Below, one piece after another: positions 60,042 through 64,000 of a stretch of DNA of 64,000 nucleotides. The notes below the pieces were generated by a model that did no database searches, was not told the DNA's origin, and worked only from the letters and a program-made list of their open reading frames with translations. Made by a program: the position numbers and the translations under genes. Location: assembly GCA_030762935.1 (NCBI GenBank), contig CM060887.1:15368501-15432500 (forward strand), written 5' to 3'. Source of the DNA: Hymenopus coronatus (taxonomy: Eukaryota > Arthropoda > Insecta > Mantodea > Hymenopodidae). Every line of letters begins with the position of its first letter. Positions within the stretch are counted from its first letter, which is position 1.

Positions 60042-61545
60042 AAAAACCATTTAGTTTTAGAAACGTGCCATTTGAAAAATTTTTAGTGTAGCCCTCTGAA
60101 AATACACGTCCCAACAAAAATAACTTCCAATACATGTGCGTGAAATGCATAACAGACTCGAATTCGTTGTCTTTTCAAATGATTCCCGATTCTAAAGTAT
60201 TGCACTACCAACATTAATATCGAAATATAGTATTCCACTTGTATTGTATAGGTCCTAAGTACGTAAATAACAACACAGCGGTGATTTTCCTTCAAGGAAA
60301 TCACACCAGAAGTGTCCGGATACAGGCTGAATGTAAATGCATGTTTAGAAATGATTCAATAAGTGACATGAGGGTTTTCAATATTCAGTTTGCTCATGCG
60401 GGTAGAAAAACGTGCCAGTTAGTTCTCAATTACATAGAATAATGCACTCACTCTAGAAGAAGAATAAAGCACAGTCTAGACTTCCTTTAGTCGCTGTGAT
60501 GATCTTTGTAAAACATTTAGAGTTGTCACTTGTCAGTTACGAAGATATCATTAGGGAATCAGCTTGAACACTCAATATTTTGACTAATAATTAGTGATAC
60601 TTTAGTTCACTAGGAAATAAAACCCAAACTATATATTCCAGCAAAACATAAAACATGATATCAAAACATAAAATTCAAATTCAACAAAACGTAACATGTA
60701 CTTTAATGATCATTTAGCATAACTACATAAATACATTTTTTTAGACATTTGATGCTAAAAGTAGGTCTTTCACCAGATCCAGTACTGTTAAAAGTAAAAA
60801 TTTTTGTCTCTCAGTGTTATAAAATTATAACACTCCAATGTAGCCAACTTTGGTATATATGACCATTCAAGTAGGCTATGATTCTGAAAATTCGTATCGA
60901 TCCATAAAATGGCGGATGATTTGAATATCATGAACATGGAATTTGCTGAACCAGACAAAATTATGCAAGCAACGCAGAGAGCAATATTATAACTGCTACA
61001 CTGTCTCCATTGTACAGAATGTTTCCGTACGAGTAAGTCATCATGTTGTCAGCACTGATGCTAAGCAAGGCAACTCGCAGACCATTAAGTATGTACTCCG
61101 GTAAAACAATCTATTTATAATTATAATACGTCTAAAATATTGAGAACTGTCTAGAAAAAGTTTATGACACACGAGTTAACATTTTTTATATTGTTCGTAG
61201 AATTACCATACTCGGCCTGGGGCTTGTTTCGCAAGCTTCCTATTCAGAATACAAAACACAATTTTTACCACTTGTATCATAAATAACTATTCCTTGATTT
61301 TTCTGGAAGTAGGTATACTAATAGTTTTATGCTTTTGAAACGTTTTGTGATAAACCGTGAAAATTGTCTTCTTCGCTCAATTCACTTTAAATTCACATAT
61401 GAAGAAACTAGCATCCAAACTTGCAAAACAAGAGAACAATGATGATTTATCGTGACTTTTATTTTGTTTACAAATCCCACATTACTTCACTAAACATATC
61501 GTTTCTGTAATAAATAATATTTATCTATATTAATTACATTAGTTG
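60042..61545. other. No gene seen
   Basis: Contains a 67-codon plus-strand ORF (60239-60442) followed by agaataaagc at about 60462, a possible polyadenylation signal, but no recognisable domain or splice acceptor. Confidence 0.35.
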
Positions 61546-61560
61546 TTTATAATAAATACA

Positions 61561-61847
61561 GTCCGTGGTGTAATGGTTATCATACTAACCTCATATACCC
61601 AAGGTCGCGGGTTCAAACCCGGCGGAAGAAGATGGATTTTTTCGGGTCTAAAAATCCTTAGCATGGCTTCCTTCGGAAGGGAAGTAAAGCCGTGGGTCCC
61701 GTGTCTTAGATTTACGGCATGCAAAAGAACCTCAAGCCTGATAGAGAGGCCTCTAAGCAAAATTAAGCGGTCTTTCACGCCCAATTTAGAATGGGACGCT
61801 GAGAACCACAGTAGTTAAAAGAGCGTTCATAAATAACACGTCATTTC
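61561..61847 (+). mobile_element. tRNA-derived SINE, family 1, complete with 15-bp target duplication
   Basis: 287 bp. The tRNA-like head has A box GTGTAATGGTTATC (61567-61580) and B box GGTTCAAACCC, followed by a body (ggcttccttcggaagggaag...) ending aaataacacgtcatttc. TTTATAATAAATACA at 61546-61560 is repeated exactly at 61848-61862. Confidence 0.92.
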
Positions 61848-62039
61848 TTTATAATAAATACATATTAAATATACTAAATACATAATAAATATACTAAATA
61901 TACAGCATATATTAAATACTCTGAACGTAGATAACGCTACTAAATTAGGTTTAAATAACTTTTATATAACCATTATATATCGCATTGTAAATTCAAGCCT
62001 TTTCTAAGTACAGAAAACATAATATTGCATTGGGTTAGC

Positions 62040-62290
62040 GATGTATACAAAGGAGAGATCAAGAAGGCACAGAAAATGATTGACGATTTTGGCAGGCGGA
62101 ATTTCCCATTTTGTGTGCGGATAAAGACTAGCTACATATTTTGGTGGAATGTGCACAGTGAGAGAATCAGAGAATTAAAAGTGCACGAAAGCTCTTAAAT
62201 ACAGCTGGGAGGAAATCATCATGTTGGGATCTATTGGCGGATCAGGGGAACTGGCAAGAAAGGGAAATTTCCTGACTAAATTGCGCGAAG
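62040..62290 (+). mobile_element. Possible decayed LINE C-terminus
   Basis: One frame near 62105-62160 reads LCADKD, stop, LHILVECAQ, which matches the Cys/His-rich ending seen in the LINE tail at 45 kb (…C…D-x-LHIL-x-C). Several stops interrupt it. It directly precedes a REP-A copy starting at 62338. Confidence 0.35.
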
Positions 62291-62337
62291 CCAAATTGAT
62301 CTGTTCATTTACTCCGAGGTGCTTTATCTCTATTTTT

Positions 62338-62858
62338 ACTTTCTCTACCCCGTAGGTAGAGGAGATGTATTCTGTCCAAAAATTTAGATACAGATTTAAC
62401 CCCAAATACATGTTTTGGGACCCCCATTGAATAAATAAATAAAAATTCTTTTAGACAAACGTCCGTGTGTGCCTGTAAACAGCATTAACTCAAAAATGCA
62501 AGGCCAGTTAAATAAAAAACTTGGTATTTAATCTAGTTCCTTTTAAAGCAAAGTCCGTTCACCCCAAACTACACTTTACATGAAATATTCTTCAAAATGT
62601 TCAATTTTCTCAAAAAGGCTTGTAACCATTTTGAATAAAATACTATATATTAAAGATATTTACTACATCAAAAATAAAATGTATACTTTTAGCATTCTGG
62701 GAATATCCTCTAAAAATCCCTCGTTCTAGATTATACTTGCATTATAGGTAAACCGTAAAAGGTATACAAAGTATTACTACACAAATAATGTAGATTTTGT
62801 TAAAACTCGCAATTTTTTTTCCAATCCATTTTTTGTAGATACTCCTAAATTTTCTCAA
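62338..62858 (+). repeat. REP-A, 3'-truncated copy
   Basis: ACTTTCTCTACCCCGTAGGT with a short hairpin; breaks off at aattttctcaaattag, just before the next copy. Confidence 0.75.
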
Positions 62859-62867
62859 ATTAGAAGT

Positions 62868-63676
62868 CGTCTATGTACACAGTGTATAGAGAAGGTATTG
62901 TATTGCACCCAAAAATTCGATACCGAGATTTCACCGGAAATATATGTTTTGAGACCCTCTGAACCCAAAAAAGCATTTTTAGAAAAATGTCCATGTGTGT
63001 GTGTCTGTGGGCAGCATAGCTCAAAAATAAATAGACCGTTAAAAATGAAACCTGGTATTTAGGTTTGGTATCTTCCAAGGATGCGACACGAAGATCTTCA
63101 AGAAAATCCCCCACCCCAAACTACCCTTCACATGGAAAAAATTATTTTCTAAAAAATGGTTCTAACGATTTTGATTAAAATCTCGTAAATTTAAGGTATT
63201 TACTTGACAAATAAAATGTATATCTTGAATTTTCTGGGAATAGCCTCTGAAGAATACTTTATTCTGGATGAATTTTACGGATTTTTGGATAACTGCTAAA
63301 CGGTAAGAGATGGACAAAAAACTTACCCAACAGAAAATGTAGAGCATATTAAAACACACAATTTATGTTATATACATTTTTTTCGTGGAGTTGATCGTTT
63401 TTAAGATATCCCTTGTTGTTGTTTTCAGCTATGAAAAACATACTTTTCTCATACAGGAATTTCTCAACTCCTGTCCATACAAACAAAATGCTTCAGTCAC
63501 ACAGCAACCAGTTTTTGACTCACTTTAACCCTTATTTCCTTTCTGCTTACAAGGAAACAAGTAATAAGTCTATTTCTGTTAATTTTTTCTCGATATCATC
63601 AAGTAAATAGAAGAGTTTTTTTTACAATAATGTGTTGCAGATATGTAGAGAAAGTCATGTGAATGGAACATATAAG
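62868..63676 (+). repeat. REP-A, near-complete copy
   Basis: First hairpin arm missing; from gtcgtctatgtacacagtg to gaatggaacatataaga. Confidence 0.85.
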
Positions 63677-63696
63677 ATTTTCTTTATTTATTTTTT

Positions 63697-64000
63697 TACT
63701 TTTTTTCCTCAGTATCTTCCAAGTATGTGGCACTATGTTTATCAAGAAAATGGCCCACCCCAAACTAACCTTTACAATGCAGATTTTTCAGGATATTCCA
63801 TTTTCCCAAAATGACTCTAACGAGATTGAATAAAAGAAGATACATTAAAAATATTTACATGATAAATGAAATATATATATATATCTTCAATTTTCTAGGA
63901 ATAGTCTTTGAAGCTCTCTTCAATCTGAATGAATTTTGCATATCTGGTAAAGTGTAAGAAATAGACAAAAAATATAGATCTCGTTAAAACAAATATGTTG
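63697..64000 (+). repeat. REP-A copy running off the window
   Basis: ACTTTTTTTCCTCAGTATC, with the first ~250 bp deleted, then the usual blocks up to gatctcgttaaaac at the window end. Third REP-A in a row in the same orientation. Confidence 0.75.

Noticed and set aside
61561..61632. tRNA gene
   Set aside because: A and B boxes are good, but the sequence continues into a SINE body with target duplications and the cloverleaf is imperfect.

Overview
The window looks like nuclear DNA of an arthropod, most likely an insect with a large, repeat-rich genome. The evidence is phase-compatible split exons bounded by GT/AG, mariner and piggyBac-type elements, several tRNA-derived SINE families, 5'-truncated non-LTR retrotransposon tails and heat-shock-element motifs. 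It has no bacterial gene layout, operon, rRNA or CRISPR array. The order cannot be fixed from the sequence alone.

One host gene is well supported, on the minus strand. Three exons at 28896-27066, 26133-24953 and 17611-17485 join in phase. They encode a long Ser/Pro-rich disordered region followed by two PDZ domains, each split by an intron. The second PDZ domain resembles those of vertebrate PDZD2 / pro-interleukin-16 and of insect big bang (bbg). The 5' end lies beyond 28896 and the 3' end beyond 17485; a possible further exon at about 15.1-15.3 kb is weak.

Nearly everything else is mobile or repetitive DNA. The dominant component is one AT-rich family of about 0.85-0.9 kb, called REP-A here, with roughly 35 copies or fragments covering about a third of the window by my summed interval estimates. 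REP-A has a palindromic hairpin at one end, subterminal inverted repeats (ACTTTCTCTACA / TGTAGAGAAAGT), a (GT)n core and a small hairpin at the other end. Copies occur in both orientations, nested inside one another at T-runs, and head-to-tail. This resembles DINE-1/HINE-type non-autonomous Helentrons, which is an inference. Exon 17485-17611 sits between two same-orientation REP-A copies with only 21 and 17 bp between exon and repeat.

Layout: 0-9 kb, REP-A copies, heat-shock-element repeats (about 1.9 and 2.9 kb) and a dead mariner (3.6-4.8 kb). 9-17 kb, a piggyBac-type deletion derivative, a TIR-bounded element and SINEs. 17-29 kb, the PDZ gene with REP-A-filled introns and an inverted mariner relic at 22.7-23.1 kb. 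29-38 kb, a GC-rich coding-like relic, then REP-A nests and SINEs. 38-46 kb, a second dead mariner, SINEs and a LINE tail. 46-64 kb, REP-A nests, a second piggyBac derivative broken by REP-A, a tandem pair of heat-shock-element repeats and a SINE with a 15-bp target duplication.

The best candidates for something undescribed are the REP-A family with its tight bracketing of a PDZ exon, and the dispersed repeat carrying ordered heat-shock pentamers.
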